Source: Mesobacillus foraminis
GTDB lineage: Bacteria > Bacillota > Bacilli > Bacillales > Cytobacillaceae
NCBI RefSeq assembly: GCF_004340465.1
Contig: NZ_SLVV01000007.1
Location: 1-64,000, forward strand
DNA length: 64,000 nt
Direction of reading: 5' to 3'
The position numbers and the translations under genes are program-made. The notes below the pieces were generated by a model, which was not told the DNA's origin, did no database searches, and saw only the letters and a program-made list of their open reading frames with translations. Shown here in pieces: positions 45,307 to 55,277 of the stretch (position 1 is its first letter; each line of letters opens with the position of its first letter).

Positions 45307-46024
45307 ATAAATCATCAATGATAATATAAGTTGCTTTAACTGGACCATGAACACCCACAACCAGATTCAGTTCGATATCGGCAGAGTTGCTGGGGCCAGT
45401 GATAAAATTGACGCAGGATGCTACCTGTTTGCCTTCTAGATGCATTTGTCTCATTTTTTGGGCGGCCTGAGTCATCCTCGGCACAAGACTGCTTTTGGGT
45501 ACAAGGGCAATTAAGCTTTTAGGCAGAAAACTGACGGTTCGGCCTTTATCCTGATCGCTGAAAAGAACAACCGTGCCTGATTCGGCCAGTGTTATTTCAC
45601 TGATGGTAATTCCGATATTGGCCTTTTCAGCCTGTCTGATATTCTCTCTGCCTTTTGTATGATCCCACTCATAATATTCTATGTCCTGTTCAGGCCATTC
45701 GTTGTGAAAGAGGGGATCCAGGCCCCACTCTGAAAATCGATTGTCCTTCCAGGTAACAACCGGACCGCCGCCATAATTGGCAACTGTTTCCGCCAACGTT
45801 TCCGCCAGTCCTGTTTGATCTGTAACCACAACGCTTGTATGAATTCTCAGGCATTGGGTCTTAAGGACCTCGACTAATTGGTCGGGAGTGGCCCCTTTCA
45901 GGACCTCTTTTTGCGGCTGGAACTCCCAGACTGGTCTTTCAATCTTTCCTGGATGGCGGTCCCTTCCAAGACTGGATGCAATAGTATTTAAAAATGATTC
46001 CCTGTTTTGGATGGTGCCTGTCAT
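45305..46024 (-). CDS. lutC: lactate utilization protein LutC
   Basis: 239 residues of the LUD domain family. LutA, LutB and LutC together oxidise L-lactate to pyruvate for growth and biofilm. Visible are the [16 protein letters not shown] and [23 protein letters not shown] segments shared with the N-terminal half of LutB. The start overlaps the end of lutB by four bases. Confidence 0.94.
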   Translation of the reverse strand: MTGTIQNRESFLNTIASSLGRDRHPGKIERPVWEFQPQKEVLKGATPDQLVEVLKTQCLRIHTSVVVTDQTGLAETLAETVANYGGGPVVTWKDNRFSEWGLDPLFHNEWPEQDIEYYEWDHTKGRENIRQAEKANIGITISEITLAESGTVVLFSDQDKGRTVSFLPKSLIALVPKSSLVPRMTQAAQKMRQMHLEGKQVASCVNFITGPSNSADIELNLVVGVHGPVKATYIIIDDL

Positions 46025-47451
46025 GATTGGTTGCCGCCTTTCTCCCTATTATTAAACCAGTCCCTGAATCGCTCCTTATTAGGGGCTGGAAACTCCCTGA
46101 TTTCCGTCCATGCTTTTAATGGGCCAGGACCATTGGAAATTTTATCTCCATTAGTAAATGGATTCATTGCTGCCGGAGCCAGCTTTGATCCGATTTTATA
46201 GAGAGCAGGTGAAGCAGCACCCAATCCAAAAGCCTTCATTGCCAGTTTTTCGGATATAGGGGCTTTTCCTTCTTTCTCGACAATCTCCTGCCTGTGCTTG
46301 TGTAAAAGTTCATGCAAAGGAATTTTGACTGGGCAAACCTCCGTGCAGGCACCGCACAATGTAGATGCATACGGAAGTTCCTTGTAATCTTCATAACCTC
46401 CAAGTAAAGGCGAGAGTACAGCACCTATAGGACCTGAATAAATGGATCCGTAAGAATGCCCGCCGACATGGCGGTACACCGGGCAAACATTAATGCAGGC
46501 TGCACAGCGGATACATTGGAGGACGGACTGGAACTCTGTACCAAGAATTTTTGATCTGCCGTTATCAACGATAACTAAATGAAACTCTTCAGGCCCATCA
46601 ACGTCCAGCTCTTCCCTTGGGCCTGTCAGGACGGTGATGTAGCTGGTCAGTTTCTGGCCGACAGCGCTTCTTGTCAGCAGGCTTACCAGCACTTCCATTT
46701 CTTCAAAGGTAGGGACAAGTCTTTCCATTCCCATGACCGTTATTTGTGTTTTAGGCAGCGAAGTGACGAGATCTGCGTTTCCTTCATTGGTAACCAAAGA
46801 AAAGGAGCCAGTCTCGGCGACCGCAAAGTTGCAGCCTGTAATTCCAATATCCGCTGTCAGAAAATCCTGGCGAAGTGTTTCCCTTGCATGTCCGGCTAGC
46901 TCCTCAGGCTTGGATGTTTTTTGATAGCCAAGTTTATCCGTGAAAACATCGCGGATTTGTTCTTTATTTTTATGAAGGGCCGGAACCACAATATGGGAAG
47001 GGGGATCATGGTCGTCAATCTGAAGTATGTATTCTCCCAGATCCGTTTCAATCACTTCGCAGCCAGCCAATTCAAGGCACGAATTCAAGTGGATTTCCTC
47101 CGTTACCATTGACTTTGCTTTCACGACTTTCTTTGCATTTTTACTGGCAACGACTCCCCGGATATAGTCATTCGCCTCTTCGGCAGTGGATGCGAAAAAA
47201 ACATGACCACCGCGTTTTGCCACATTATCGCTTAGCTGTTCTAAATAATAGTCGAGGTTTTCAAGGACATGTTTTCGAATTTCCTCCCCGTGGGAACGCC
47301 AGTCTTCCCAGTTTCCCAACTCTTCAGCAGCGCTCAGCCTTCGGGTGCCCATACTATCCTGGGCACCGGCTACAGCCCCACGCATAAAGGAATCATTTAT
47401 CCCTTTTCCTACACGTTCCTTAAATTCTTCAACCCCTATTTTCATCGCCAT
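46021..47451 (-). CDS. lutB: lactate utilization iron-sulfur protein LutB
   Basis: 476 residues from the ATG at 47451 (GGAGGG upstream, [10 protein letters not shown]). An earlier in-frame ATG is rejected. The N-terminal LUD domain (about 60-290) is followed by two 4Fe-4S clusters: [20 protein letters not shown] and [13 protein letters not shown]. It is the electron-transfer subunit of LutABC, in the usual order lutA-lutB-lutC. Confidence 0.95.
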   Translation of the reverse strand: MAMKIGVEEFKERVGKGINDSFMRGAVAGAQDSMGTRRLSAAEELGNWEDWRSHGEEIRKHVLENLDYYLEQLSDNVAKRGGHVFFASTAEEANDYIRGVVASKNAKKVVKAKSMVTEEIHLNSCLELAGCEVIETDLGEYILQIDDHDPPSHIVVPALHKNKEQIRDVFTDKLGYQKTSKPEELAGHARETLRQDFLTADIGITGCNFAVAETGSFSLVTNEGNADLVTSLPKTQITVMGMERLVPTFEEMEVLVSLLTRSAVGQKLTSYITVLTGPREELDVDGPEEFHLVIVDNGRSKILGTEFQSVLQCIRCAACINVCPVYRHVGGHSYGSIYSGPIGAVLSPLLGGYEDYKELPYASTLCGACTEVCPVKIPLHELLHKHRQEIVEKEGKAPISEKLAMKAFGLGAASPALYKIGSKLAPAAMNPFTNGDKISNGPGPLKAWTEIREFPAPNKERFRDWFNNREKGGNQS

Positions 47452-47516
47452 AATCGTTTCCCTCCATTCAAAAAAGCTTGGTACGTCCATTTAGGCCAGC
47501 TTGAAAATGACTCCAT

Positions 47517-48233
47517 TCAGCGGCTGTTCAGAACTTCGGCAATATGCAATACCCTTATCGGCTTGCCTTTCCGGTCAATGCGTCCGCCAATATTCATCAG
47601 GCATCCTGCATCGGCGCCAATTAAATAATCTGCTTGCGTTTCTTCGACATGCTGAACCTTCTCGTCAACCATTTGCTCTGAAATTTGGGCCATTTTGACC
47701 GAAAAGGTTCCTCCGAATCCGCAGCACTGTTCCTTCCCGGGAAGCTGCGTAAATTCAAGTCCTTTTACATTGCTTAAAAGAGTCATAGGAGCTTTATTTA
47801 CACCCAGCAATCTAGTCATATGGCATGAAGTATGATAGGTGGCCCTTCCTTCAAACCGGGCTCCCACATCCTCCACTTTCAGGACTTCGACAATAAATTG
47901 TGTTAGTTCATAGGTTTTTTCCGCCAGCCTTTTCGCTTTTGTCTCCCATACAGGATCTCCCTTGAAAATATGGGGGTACTCATGGAACATATACGCACAG
48001 GACCCGGACGGAGATACTACATACTCGGCGCTGGCAAAGGCATCAATCATCTTTTTCATTGCTTCTTTTGATTCTTTCACGTAGCCACTGTTATAGGCAG
48101 GCTGTCCGCAGCAGACCTGCGATTCGGGAAAATCAATTTCACAGCCCAGCCGCTCAAGCAATTCGACCGTCGCTTTTCCTACATCGCTTTGAAACATATC
48201 AACCAGGCAAGTTGCAAACAGAGATACTTTCAT
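47517..48233 (-). CDS. lutA: lactate utilization protein LutA (CCG-domain subunit)
   Basis: 238 residues from the ATG at 48233 (AGGAGTGG upstream), the exact length of B. subtilis LutA. It has two cysteine-rich (CCG) domains like those of heterodisulfide reductase and GlpC, seen in [13 protein letters not shown] and [12 protein letters not shown]. First gene of the operon, with a LutR operator and promoter just upstream. No lactate permease gene adjoins it. Confidence 0.95.
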   Translation of the reverse strand: MKVSLFATCLVDMFQSDVGKATVELLERLGCEIDFPESQVCCGQPAYNSGYVKESKEAMKKMIDAFASAEYVVSPSGSCAYMFHEYPHIFKGDPVWETKAKRLAEKTYELTQFIVEVLKVEDVGARFEGRATYHTSCHMTRLLGVNKAPMTLLSNVKGLEFTQLPGKEQCCGFGGTFSVKMAQISEQMVDEKVQHVEETQADYLIGADAGCLMNIGGRIDRKGKPIRVLHIAEVLNSR

Positions 48234-48280
48234 TTTAACCACTCCTATTTAGCATCCATAAAATAGACATCTAATTAACC

Positions 48281-48295
48281 GGTCATCTGATGACC
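48281..48295. promoter_or_regulatory. LutR operator
   Basis: GGTCATC-T-GATGACC is a perfect 15-base palindrome containing TCATC-N-GATGA, the reported LutR core. It lies 48 bases before lutA, just downstream of the predicted transcription start, where a repressor would block elongation. Confidence 0.8.
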
Positions 48296-48309
48296 TGAAA
48301 AATAAGTTT

Positions 48310-48338
48310 TTATAAAATTAATACTACTATAATTGTAA
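48310..48338 (-). promoter_or_regulatory. sigma-A promoter of lutABC
   Basis: On the minus strand: TTACAA, 17 bases, TTATAA, with the LutR palindrome beginning about 15 bases after the -10. Confidence 0.6.
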
Positions 48339-48385
48339 TAAACATAGAAAGGGGTTTCAAAGATTATTTTTCTATCACTCTCTAT

Positions 48386-49111
48386 TTAACGAGGTTCGAT
48401 TTGTTCCATATACTTCTGTAAAACCTCTTCGACATGTTCGATATGCTGGAGCATCAGCGTCCTGGCCTGCTCTGCTTCCTGATTTTGAATCGCCTTGTAA
48501 ATGGAAAAATGCTCAGCGTAAAGTTTGTCGGTAGTCGTCTGTTTAGAATACAGCCAAAGCCGGCGTGTTTCCTTCATTGTTTCTCCCATAAGCCCCGATA
48601 CATGGTTCATCAAGTTCATGAGCAAAGGATTATTGGATCCTACCGCAATGGCTATGTGGAACTGCAGGTCGGCTTTTTCCCCCAGCTCTCCATTCCCGTT
48701 GGCACGTTTCATTTCCTCAAGCGCTCTTTCCATTGATTTCAGGTTTTCTGTTGACCTATTTTGTGCGGCTGAAAAAGCAGTCCCGATTTCAAGGATTTTG
48801 CGTACCTCCAGCAGGTGATCGATATCTCCTTTGTTCATTAAAATGGCAGAGGACAGCGGAAAGGCGATTTGGGTGGCCTCAAATTCCTTCACGTAGGTTC
48901 CTTCGCCCTGGCGGATTTCAATCAGTCCCATGGCCTTAAGTGCAGTCAATGCCTCTCTTATCGCTGACCGGCCTACCTGAAAGTTTTCAGCCAGCTGCTG
49001 GACCGAATCCAGTTTATCTCCAGGCTTTAATTGACCGGTTCTAATCATTTCATGAATGGCTTCTTCCACTTCTTCATATATTTTTTTCGGTTTTATTTTT
49101 TTATAGTTCAA
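48386..49111 (-). CDS. lutR: GntR/FadR-family repressor LutR
   Basis: 241 residues with an N-terminal winged helix (LDSVQQLAENFQVGRSAIREALTALKAMGLIEIRQGEGTYV) and a C-terminal all-helical FCD sensor domain. The start is TTG at 49111 with GGGGG upstream. It lies immediately upstream of lutABC on the same strand, and the palindrome between them fits its known operator. It is expected to repress lutABC until L-lactate is present. Confidence 0.92.
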   Translation of the reverse strand: MNYKKIKPKKIYEEVEEAIHEMIRTGQLKPGDKLDSVQQLAENFQVGRSAIREALTALKAMGLIEIRQGEGTYVKEFEATQIAFPLSSAILMNKGDIDHLLEVRKILEIGTAFSAAQNRSTENLKSMERALEEMKRANGNGELGEKADLQFHIAIAVGSNNPLLMNLMNHVSGLMGETMKETRRLWLYSKQTTTDKLYAEHFSIYKAIQNQEAEQARTLMLQHIEHVEEVLQKYMEQIEPR

Positions 49112-49305
49112 GTTCGAGCCCCCGCATCCCTTTTATGATCAACATTTTCATACCAACCATTTTACAATAAAATAAGAGTGCCAGGTATACACAGTGTGCA
49201 AAATTGGATATCACTGTTGAAAAGGAATCAGCATACGATAAAAATAGTTCCTCACCAGGGGATTTTCGCAGCAGGCTATCCTGCCTCTTGCAACTGGAGG
49301 GGAAT

Positions 49306-49334
49306 TTGTTTACAATATACCATATACTTTATAA
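49306..49334 (+). promoter_or_regulatory. candidate promoter of the leuS T-box leader
   Basis: TTGTTT, 17 bases, TTATAA, just upstream of the T-box stem I. The preceding spacer from 49112 shows no gene. Confidence 0.5.
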
Positions 49335-49339
49335 GCAAA

Positions 49340-49577
49340 GACGTTTGATGAAGGAGTAGTAATGAGGAGAGCCTGAAAAACTAGAGAGCTGACGGAAGGT
49401 GCAAGTCAGCCGGGCCAATCATGAACTCGCCTTAATAGTCGCCGGCATGAACTAACAGTAATGCCTGCCGTGTTCCGCGTTAAGGATGAACGAAGCGAGT
49501 GACTTGTCACTAATGTGGGTGGTACCGCGGGAGAACATACATAACCTCTCGTCCCTTTCTTGGGGACGGGAGTTTTT
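49340..49577 (+). ncRNA. T-box leader of leuS (Leu, CTC specifier)
   Basis: A Stem I with AGGAGTAGTAATGAGGAGAG and the conserved T-box AATGTGGGTGGTACCGCGG (49512 onward). The terminator CTCTCGTCCC/GGGGACGGGAG plus T tract follows at 49545-49577. In the specifier loop (ATGAACTCGCC) the codon reads CTC, leucine. Uncharged tRNA-Leu would stabilise the antiterminator and raise leuS transcription. Confidence 0.93.
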
Positions 49578-49635
49578 TATTTTTTAAAACAAACCCATCA
49601 CACAATGGAAATCAATATAGCAGGAGGGTAACAAG

Positions 49636-52053
49636 ATGAGCTTCAGCCATCATGAAATCGAAAAGAAGTGGCAGCAATACTGGGAAGAGAATAAAACGTT
49701 TAAAACAACCGAGGATGAAGGAAAAAGGAAATTCTATGCACTGGATATGTTCCCTTATCCTTCGGGTGCCGGTCTGCACGTAGGCCATCCGGAAGGATAT
49801 ACAGCAACCGATATTTTATCCCGCATGAAACGGATGCAGGGCTATAACGTCCTTCATCCGATGGGTTGGGACGCGTTCGGCCTCCCAGCTGAGCAATATG
49901 CGCTTGATACAGGTAATGACCCGGCTGAATTTACAAAGCAGAACATTGATAATTTTCGCCGCCAAATCAAGGCGCTTGGTTTCTCTTATGACTGGGACAG
50001 GGAAGTAAACACAACGGATCCTTCTTATTATAAATGGACCCAATGGATTTTCCTGAAGCTGTATGAAAAAGGCCTTGCCTATATTGATGAAGTTGCAGTT
50101 AACTGGTGCCCTGCCCTGGGTACAGTGCTTGCTAATGAAGAGGTTATCGATGGGAAAAGTGAACGCGGGGGCCATCCTGTAGAACGCCGTCCGATGAGGC
50201 AGTGGATGCTGAAAATAACTGCCTATGCGGACCGTCTGCTTGAGGATCTTGAGGAAGTCGACTGGCCTGAGAGCATTAAAGAAATGCAGCGCCACTGGAT
50301 TGGCCGCTCGGAAGGGGCAGAGGTAACATTTGAGATTGATGGGCACGAAGGCACCTTCACAGTATTTACAACACGCCCTGACACCTTATTTGGCGCCACT
50401 TACGCTGTTCTTGCTCCAGAACATCATCTTGTCGAGAAAATCGCGTCGGCAGAGCAGCGTGAAGCAATCGATGCTTACCTTAACCAAATCAAAAGCAAGA
50501 GTGATCTGGAGCGTACCGACCTTGCCAAGGATAAATCAGGTGTATTTACAGGTGCTTATGCCATCAATCCAGTAAACGGCGAGAAAATGCCAATCTGGAT
50601 TGCCGATTATGTGTTGATGAGCTATGGTACAGGCGCCATCATGGCTGTACCGGCTCATGACGAGCGTGACTACGAGTTCGCGAGGAAATTTGGCCTTGAG
50701 ATCAAGGAAGTCGTCGCGGGAGGCAATGTTGAGCAAGAAGCCTATACCGGTGATGGAGAGCATGTAAATTCAGGCTTCCTGAACGGATTGAACAAAGAAG
50801 AAGGAATCAGCAAAGCCATTGCCTGGCTTGAAGAAAAAGGATTGGGCACCAAGAAGGTAACATACCGTCTGCGTGACTGGCTGTTCAGCCGCCAGCGCTA
50901 CTGGGGTGAGCCAATCCCGATCATTCATTGGGAAGATGGCACCATGTCAACTGTTCCAGAGGATCAGCTGCCGCTAGTTTTGCCGAAGACAACAGAAATC
51001 AAGCCTTCAGGTACAGGTGAATCTCCGCTGGCTAACATCGCCGAATGGGTGAATGTAGTGGATCCGGAAACTGGCAAAAAAGGCCGCCGGGAAACCAATA
51101 CCATGCCTCAATGGGCTGGAAGCTGCTGGTACTACCTGCGCTATATCGATCCTAAAAATGAACAGGCTTTGGCGGATGCTGAAAAGCTGCAACAATGGCT
51201 TCCTGTCGATATTTATATTGGCGGAGCCGAGCATGCGGTGCTTCACTTGCTTTATGCACGTTTCTGGCACAAGGTTCTTTATGATTTAGGTGTTGTCCAC
51301 ACGAAAGAGCCATTCCAGAAGCTGTTTAACCAGGGAATGATCCTGGGCGAAAATAATGAAAAAATGAGTAAATCCAAAGGGAATGTAGTAAACCCTGACC
51401 AGGTTGTCGACAGTCATGGCGCTGATACTTTAAGGCTTTATGAAATGTTCATGGGACCTCTGGATGCATCCATTGCCTGGTCTACAAACGGCCTTGACGG
51501 GTCACGCCGTTTCATCGACCGAGTCTGGCGCCTGTTTGTGGAAGAGAATGGCAGCCTGAATTCAAAAATCCAGGATACCGAGGAAACCGGAAGCCTAGAG
51601 AAGGTATACCACCAGACCGTCAAGAAAGTAACCGAGGATTTTGAAGAACTTCGCTTCAACACAGCGATTTCTCAAATGATGGTGTTCATTAACGAGGCCT
51701 ATAAAGCTGATGTCCTGCCTAAGAGTTACATTGAAGGCTTTGTGAAGATGTTCGCTCCAATCTGCCCTCACGTTGCCGAGGAGCTGTGGGAAAAGCTTGG
51801 TCATAAAGAAACCATCAGCTATGCAGCATGGCCTGCGTACGATGAGGCAAAATTGGTAGACGAAGAAATCGAGATTGTTATCCAAATCAACGGGAAAATC
51901 AAAACCAAAATGAAAGTACCTGCCGATGCCAATCGAGAGACGCTTGAACAAATCGCCATGGGTGATGTTACAATAAAAGAACAGATTGATGGCAAGACTG
52001 TAAGAAAAGTCATTGCCGTGCCAGGAAAGCTAGTGAATATCGTTGCCAACTAA
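49636..52053 (+). CDS. leuS: leucyl-tRNA synthetase LeuS
   Basis: 805-residue class I synthetase that charges tRNA-Leu. The HIGH motif appears as HVGH in [12 protein letters not shown], a CP1 editing domain contains [13 protein letters not shown], and the KMSKS loop is [21 protein letters not shown] precedes the ATG. It is the only gene of the T-box transcript and ends in a terminator. Confidence 0.97.
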   Translation: MSFSHHEIEKKWQQYWEENKTFKTTEDEGKRKFYALDMFPYPSGAGLHVGHPEGYTATDILSRMKRMQGYNVLHPMGWDAFGLPAEQYALDTGNDPAEFTKQNIDNFRRQIKALGFSYDWDREVNTTDPSYYKWTQWIFLKLYEKGLAYIDEVAVNWCPALGTVLANEEVIDGKSERGGHPVERRPMRQWMLKITAYADRLLEDLEEVDWPESIKEMQRHWIGRSEGAEVTFEIDGHEGTFTVFTTRPDTLFGATYAVLAPEHHLVEKIASAEQREAIDAYLNQIKSKSDLERTDLAKDKSGVFTGAYAINPVNGEKMPIWIADYVLMSYGTGAIMAVPAHDERDYEFARKFGLEIKEVVAGGNVEQEAYTGDGEHVNSGFLNGLNKEEGISKAIAWLEEKGLGTKKVTYRLRDWLFSRQRYWGEPIPIIHWEDGTMSTVPEDQLPLVLPKTTEIKPSGTGESPLANIAEWVNVVDPETGKKGRRETNTMPQWAGSCWYYLRYIDPKNEQALADAEKLQQWLPVDIYIGGAEHAVLHLLYARFWHKVLYDLGVVHTKEPFQKLFNQGMILGENNEKMSKSKGNVVNPDQVVDSHGADTLRLYEMFMGPLDASIAWSTNGLDGSRRFIDRVWRLFVEENGSLNSKIQDTEETGSLEKVYHQTVKKVTEDFEELRFNTAISQMMVFINEAYKADVLPKSYIEGFVKMFAPICPHVAEELWEKLGHKETISYAAWPAYDEAKLVDEEIEIVIQINGKIKTKMKVPADANRETLEQIAMGDVTIKEQIDGKTVRKVIAVPGKLVNIVAN

Positions 52054-52060
52054 ATCAGAA

Positions 52061-52089
52061 CCCCTTCCTCCTGCAGGAAGGGGCTTTTT
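52061..52089 (+). terminator. terminator of leuS
   Basis: CCCCTTCCT-CCTGC-AGGAAGGGG then CTTTTT, seven bases past the stop. Confidence 0.88.
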
Positions 52090-52107
52090 GAAACAGGGGG
52101 AAAGTAG

Positions 52108-52605
52108 ATGAATATAAGGCTTTTAACTCCGGAGGATGCAAATTTGTACAGAGATATTCGATTAGCTGCACTTAAAAGCAACCCTGCAGCATTTGCCGCC
52201 AGCTATGAAGAAGAATTTCTTTTGCCACAATCCGTTTTTGAGGAGAGGCTTCAGCAGGGAGATACTTTTACTTATGGTGCTTTTGAAGGGGCAAGGCTGG
52301 CAGGAGTCGTCACCTTGGTGAGGGAAAAAAAACTGAAGTTAAGGCACAGGACCAGCATCTTTGCTCTATTTGTATCCCCCGCGTTTCGCGGGAAAGGGGG
52401 GGGGGAAATGCTGATGAACGAAGCCATCACCAAGGCGGGGAAGCTGGAGGGAGTCGAACAGGTTTACTTGACTGTGGCTGCAAATAATGAAGCAGCAATC
52501 AACTTATATAAAAATCTTAAGTTCCAAACATATGGAAGGGACAAAAAAGCGATAAAACAGGGTGATCAGTACCTGGATGAGAATCTTATGGTCTTGTTTC
52601 TTTAA
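52108..52605 (+). CDS. GNAT-family N-acetyltransferase with a G10 tract
   Basis: 165-residue GNAT protein with acetyl-CoA-binding loop FRGKGGGEMLMNEA and the NNEAAINLYKNLKF motif. The substrate is unknown. GGGGGAAAG precedes the ATG. The acetyl-CoA loop is encoded by ten consecutive G (52396-52405), a slippage-prone tract. A one-base change would shift the frame and remove the C-terminal third, so phase variation or a sequencing artefact should both be considered. In homologues the second of the three glycines is more often another small residue. Confidence 0.87.
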   Translation: MNIRLLTPEDANLYRDIRLAALKSNPAAFAASYEEEFLLPQSVFEERLQQGDTFTYGAFEGARLAGVVTLVREKKLKLRHRTSIFALFVSPAFRGKGGGEMLMNEAITKAGKLEGVEQVYLTVAANNEAAINLYKNLKFQTYGRDKKAIKQGDQYLDENLMVLFL

Positions 52606-52734
52606 GGTATCGCCGGCTGCAGGGGGCTGCTGTGCAGGCAGTCTAGTTTTCCTTCGTACATGAGTTTTTGTATAATGAACAGGGTAAGCCAACTGAAACT
52701 GGTATTGGTGGCAGAACAATAAGGGGTGTTATAA

Positions 52735-53040
52735 ATGGACAATATTGAGACGATTACAACCGATGAATTACAGGAAAAGCTCGAAGCCGGCGAAAAGCTT
52801 GAACTCGTCGATGTCAGGGAAGATGAAGAAGTAGCAGAAGGAATGATACCGGGTGCCAGGCATATCCGCATGGGAACAATCCCGGAGAATTTGGATAAAT
52901 TCGATAAAGACACAGAGTATATTTTTATTTGCCGTTCAGGCGGCCGCAGCCATAACGTATGTCTTTACCTGCAAGATCAAGGCTATAAAGTGCGCAACAT
53001 GGTCGGCGGGATGATGAACTGGAGCGGGGAAACAAAATAA
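52735..53040 (+). CDS. ytwF: single-domain rhodanese (YtwF-like)
   Basis: 101 residues of one rhodanese domain. The active-site cysteine is C66 in ICRSGGRS, a six-residue loop typical of sulfurtransferases, preceded by VDVREDEE. It is cytoplasmic without a signal. AATAAGGGGTG precedes the ATG. The neighbourhood (leuS, then this gene) resembles B. subtilis ytwF. Sulfur acceptor unknown. Confidence 0.9.
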   Translation: MDNIETITTDELQEKLEAGEKLELVDVREDEEVAEGMIPGARHIRMGTIPENLDKFDKDTEYIFICRSGGRSHNVCLYLQDQGYKVRNMVGGMMNWSGETK

Positions 53041-53053
53041 TCGTTTGCAAGTG

Positions 53054-53091
53054 AGCCGGTGCTGCCTATTTTGGGTGGTGCTGGTTTTTTT
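53054..53091 (+). terminator. terminator of the rhodanese gene
   Basis: A 13-base stem AGCCGGTGCTGCC / GGTGGTGCTGGTT that pairs fully only with several G-U wobbles, then seven T. Confidence 0.55.
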
Positions 53092-53158
53092 GTTTTCCTA
53101 GGGTAGAGGTTGAGGAAAAGGTCCCGTCTACGAGACCGCCTGCGGTAATAAGAAGGAG

Positions 53159-53822
53159 TTCAAGTAGAAGTGGTCTATGTGCCCTTTCAGGAGGAAAAGG
53201 AGAAGAGGAGGTCACGTAGAAGGGGTCTACGTGACCTTCCAGGAGGAAAAGGAGAAGAAGAGGTCACGTAGAAGTGGTCTACGTGACCTTCCAGGAGGAA
53301 AAAGAGAAGAAGAGGTCACGTAGAAGGAGTCTACGTGCCCTTCCAGGAGGAAAAGGAGAAGAGGAGGTCACGTAGAAGGGGTCTACGTGACCTTCCAGGA
53401 TAAAAGGAGAAGAATAGGTCAAGTAGAAGGAGTCTACGTGACCTTCCAGGAGGAAAAGGAGAAGAGGAGGTCACGTAGAAGGAGTCTACGTGACCTTCCA
53501 GGAGGAAAAGGAGAAGAAGAGGTCAAGTAGAAGGAGTCTACGTGCCCTTCCAGGAGGAAAAGGAGAAGAAGAGGTCACGTAGAAGGAGTCTACGTGCCCT
53601 TCCAGGAGGAAAAGGAGAAGAGGAGGTCACGTAGAAGGAGTCTACGTGACCTTCCAGGAGGAAAAGGAGAAGAAGAGGTCACGTAGAAGGAGTCTACGTG
53701 ACCTTCCAGGAGGAAAAAGAGAAGAAAAGGTCAAGTAGAAGAAGTCTACGTGCCCTTCCAGGAGGAAAAGGAGAAGAAGAGTCAAGTAGAAGGGGTCTAC
53801 GTGCCTGCCCAGGATGAAATAG
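53159..53822 (+). repeat. 52-bp tandem repeat array B (13 units)
   Basis: TCTACGTG (once TCTATGTG) recurs at 53174, 53226, 53278, 53330, 53382, 53433, 53485, 53537, 53589, 53641, 53693, 53745 and 53796. The spacing is 52 bases, twice 51. Each unit carries the dyad GGTCACGTAGA-AGGAG-TCTACGTGACC and a purine-rich linker TTCCAGGAGGAAAAGGAGAAGAAG. Variation is limited to a few positions (GTCACG/GTCAAG, GTGACC/GTGCCC, loop AGGAG/AGGGG/AGTGG). It is not coding: the period is not a multiple of three and no ORF spans it. A degenerate unit lies near 53119. Confidence 0.96.
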
Positions 53823-53924
53823 AAGAGAGGCGGTCAAGTAGCAAGAGAAATATAACAAACCAAGGGAACAGGTGAGTGGAGCATAAAAAATCAGCCACTT
53901 AAAGGCAAAGTGGCTGGTTAGAAT

Positions 53925-54830
53925 TCACTCGAAATAAGTCCATCGGCCATAACCTTTTAGACTAAGGTTTTGAACTAATATTCTCCTTATTGTTTTATCT
54001 GAATAATCCCCCCCACACCAATCCACCATTACCCTTGTCGTTATCTTTTGATCAGGAAACAACAGCTTAAATTCTTCTATGATCCGCATGACGGCGGAAT
54101 CTAGATTTTCCATCCAGCTACAGCTCCCACACATAAGCATTCTGTTTTCAGTCTTTAACATGAATGCATGACACTTTGGACATGTAATTCCTTTTTTTAG
54201 CTGTCTATAATGATAAGCAGGCCGCCTGGTATAAGGTGATTCATTGTGATGTTCTAAAAGAAGTGTTTCAGCTAACTTCGTATGCCGGGAATTTAATTTT
54301 GAAGGCTTTGAGGCTAAGGTTGTCATAAAGGAATGAAGCTGGGTAGGCAAAATAATTGGAAGTTCCCGCGGAGCCTGATAGAGGGTGAAATGCAGATTTA
54401 CAAATATGACAAATGCTTCGACGGGAAAATGAAGATTTATATTTTTTAGGAGCTGGCGGAGCAGGATTTTGCTGCGCTGTGATTGATGATTGGGGTTTTT
54501 TATCTCGGTTCCGCTGATGGAATGAAAGGAATGATTTTCATAATAAAATTCGCCCTCCATGTTCTTAATTTCAAAAGTATAAATCGTGTCCTGGACAATC
54601 ATCAGCGAATCGAGCTGGAAGGAGGTATTGTTGATTTCAAGCAGCAGGTCATTTAATATGAGCCTTTCTCCTGTAAGTCCATCCAGTAATAAATCAAACT
54701 TCAATTCGCCTTCAAATCCTTTTTCAAGGTTTAAGTAGTGCTGTTTTTCCCTCCCAGTCAGATTCATGCGTGCATTTAGCAGTCTTAATAGTTTTAATTC
54801 TGAAGTTGCCAGTCTTGGTTTATAAAACAT
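53925..54830 (-). CDS. NERD-domain protein with zinc ribbon
   Basis: 301 residues. The nuclease-related (NERD) domain at about 35-150 has E42 in GFEGELKFD, D74 in QLDSLMIV and E87-I-K89, the pattern of PD-(D/E)xK-like nucleases. A zinc ribbon follows with C217, C220, C234 and C237. A basic C-terminal region with a helix-turn-helix-like SDKTIRRILVQ suggests DNA binding. Activity is unproven for the family. It is a single gene downstream of array B on the opposite strand. Confidence 0.85.
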   Translation of the reverse strand: MFYKPRLATSELKLLRLLNARMNLTGREKQHYLNLEKGFEGELKFDLLLDGLTGERLILNDLLLEINNTSFQLDSLMIVQDTIYTFEIKNMEGEFYYENHSFHSISGTEIKNPNHQSQRSKILLRQLLKNINLHFPVEAFVIFVNLHFTLYQAPRELPIILPTQLHSFMTTLASKPSKLNSRHTKLAETLLLEHHNESPYTRRPAYHYRQLKKGITCPKCHAFMLKTENRMLMCGSCSWMENLDSAVMRIIEEFKLLFPDQKITTRVMVDWCGGDYSDKTIRRILVQNLSLKGYGRWTYFE

Positions 54831-54955
54831 TCCCCACTTCCTTTCTTTCCTTCAATAGTATGAAACTAGCAATTGCTTTACAAGGCACATAATTGTGTCT
54901 AAAGATTCAAAATTCTGACCATAATAGGGATAAAAAAGTCAAGGGAGAGGATACC

Positions 54956-55147
54956 ATGATTCAGGTCAAACTCTTTGACCACGAGCATGAAAAGGACCTC
55001 GAAGCTGAAATGAACCGCTTTCTCAAGGTGCTGGATGAAGATAAACTGGTGGATATTAAGTATAATGTGGCAGCCATTCAGGAAGAGGAAGAAGAGGAAC
55101 AGGAGCAGATTTACTGTTTCAGTGCGATGGTGGTTTATAGAGCCTGA
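54956..55147 (+). CDS. cse60: sporulation protein Cse60
   Basis: 63 residues from the ATG at 54956, which follows AAGGGAGAGG. An upstream in-frame ATG is rejected. The pattern MIQVKLFDHEHEKDLEAE... and the acidic EEEEEEQEQ run before IYCFSAMVVYR match Cse60, a small acidic protein reported as sigma-E dependent in B. subtilis. Molecular function is unknown. Confidence 0.85.
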   Translation: MIQVKLFDHEHEKDLEAEMNRFLKVLDEDKLVDIKYNVAAIQEEEEEEQEQIYCFSAMVVYRA

Positions 55148-55170
55148 CAAGCTGTCAGGCTCTATTTTTT
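55138..55170 (+). terminator. terminator of cse60
   Basis: TAGAGCCTGACA-AGC-TGTCAGGCTCTA followed by six T. The stem includes the cse60 stop codon. Confidence 0.9.
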
Positions 55171-55277
55171 GACCACGCGCCTTGCATGGCATTCCCGGTG
55201 CTGGACAATCTCATCCATTGCATGTCCTACTGAGTGGAACCTGTTTCCGTTTCTAGAAGTCGCTGAATAAAAACAGG

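Noticed and set aside
53159-53822. CRISPR array
   Set aside because: The whole 52-bp unit repeats, with no unique spacers between conserved repeats, and no cas genes are in the window.
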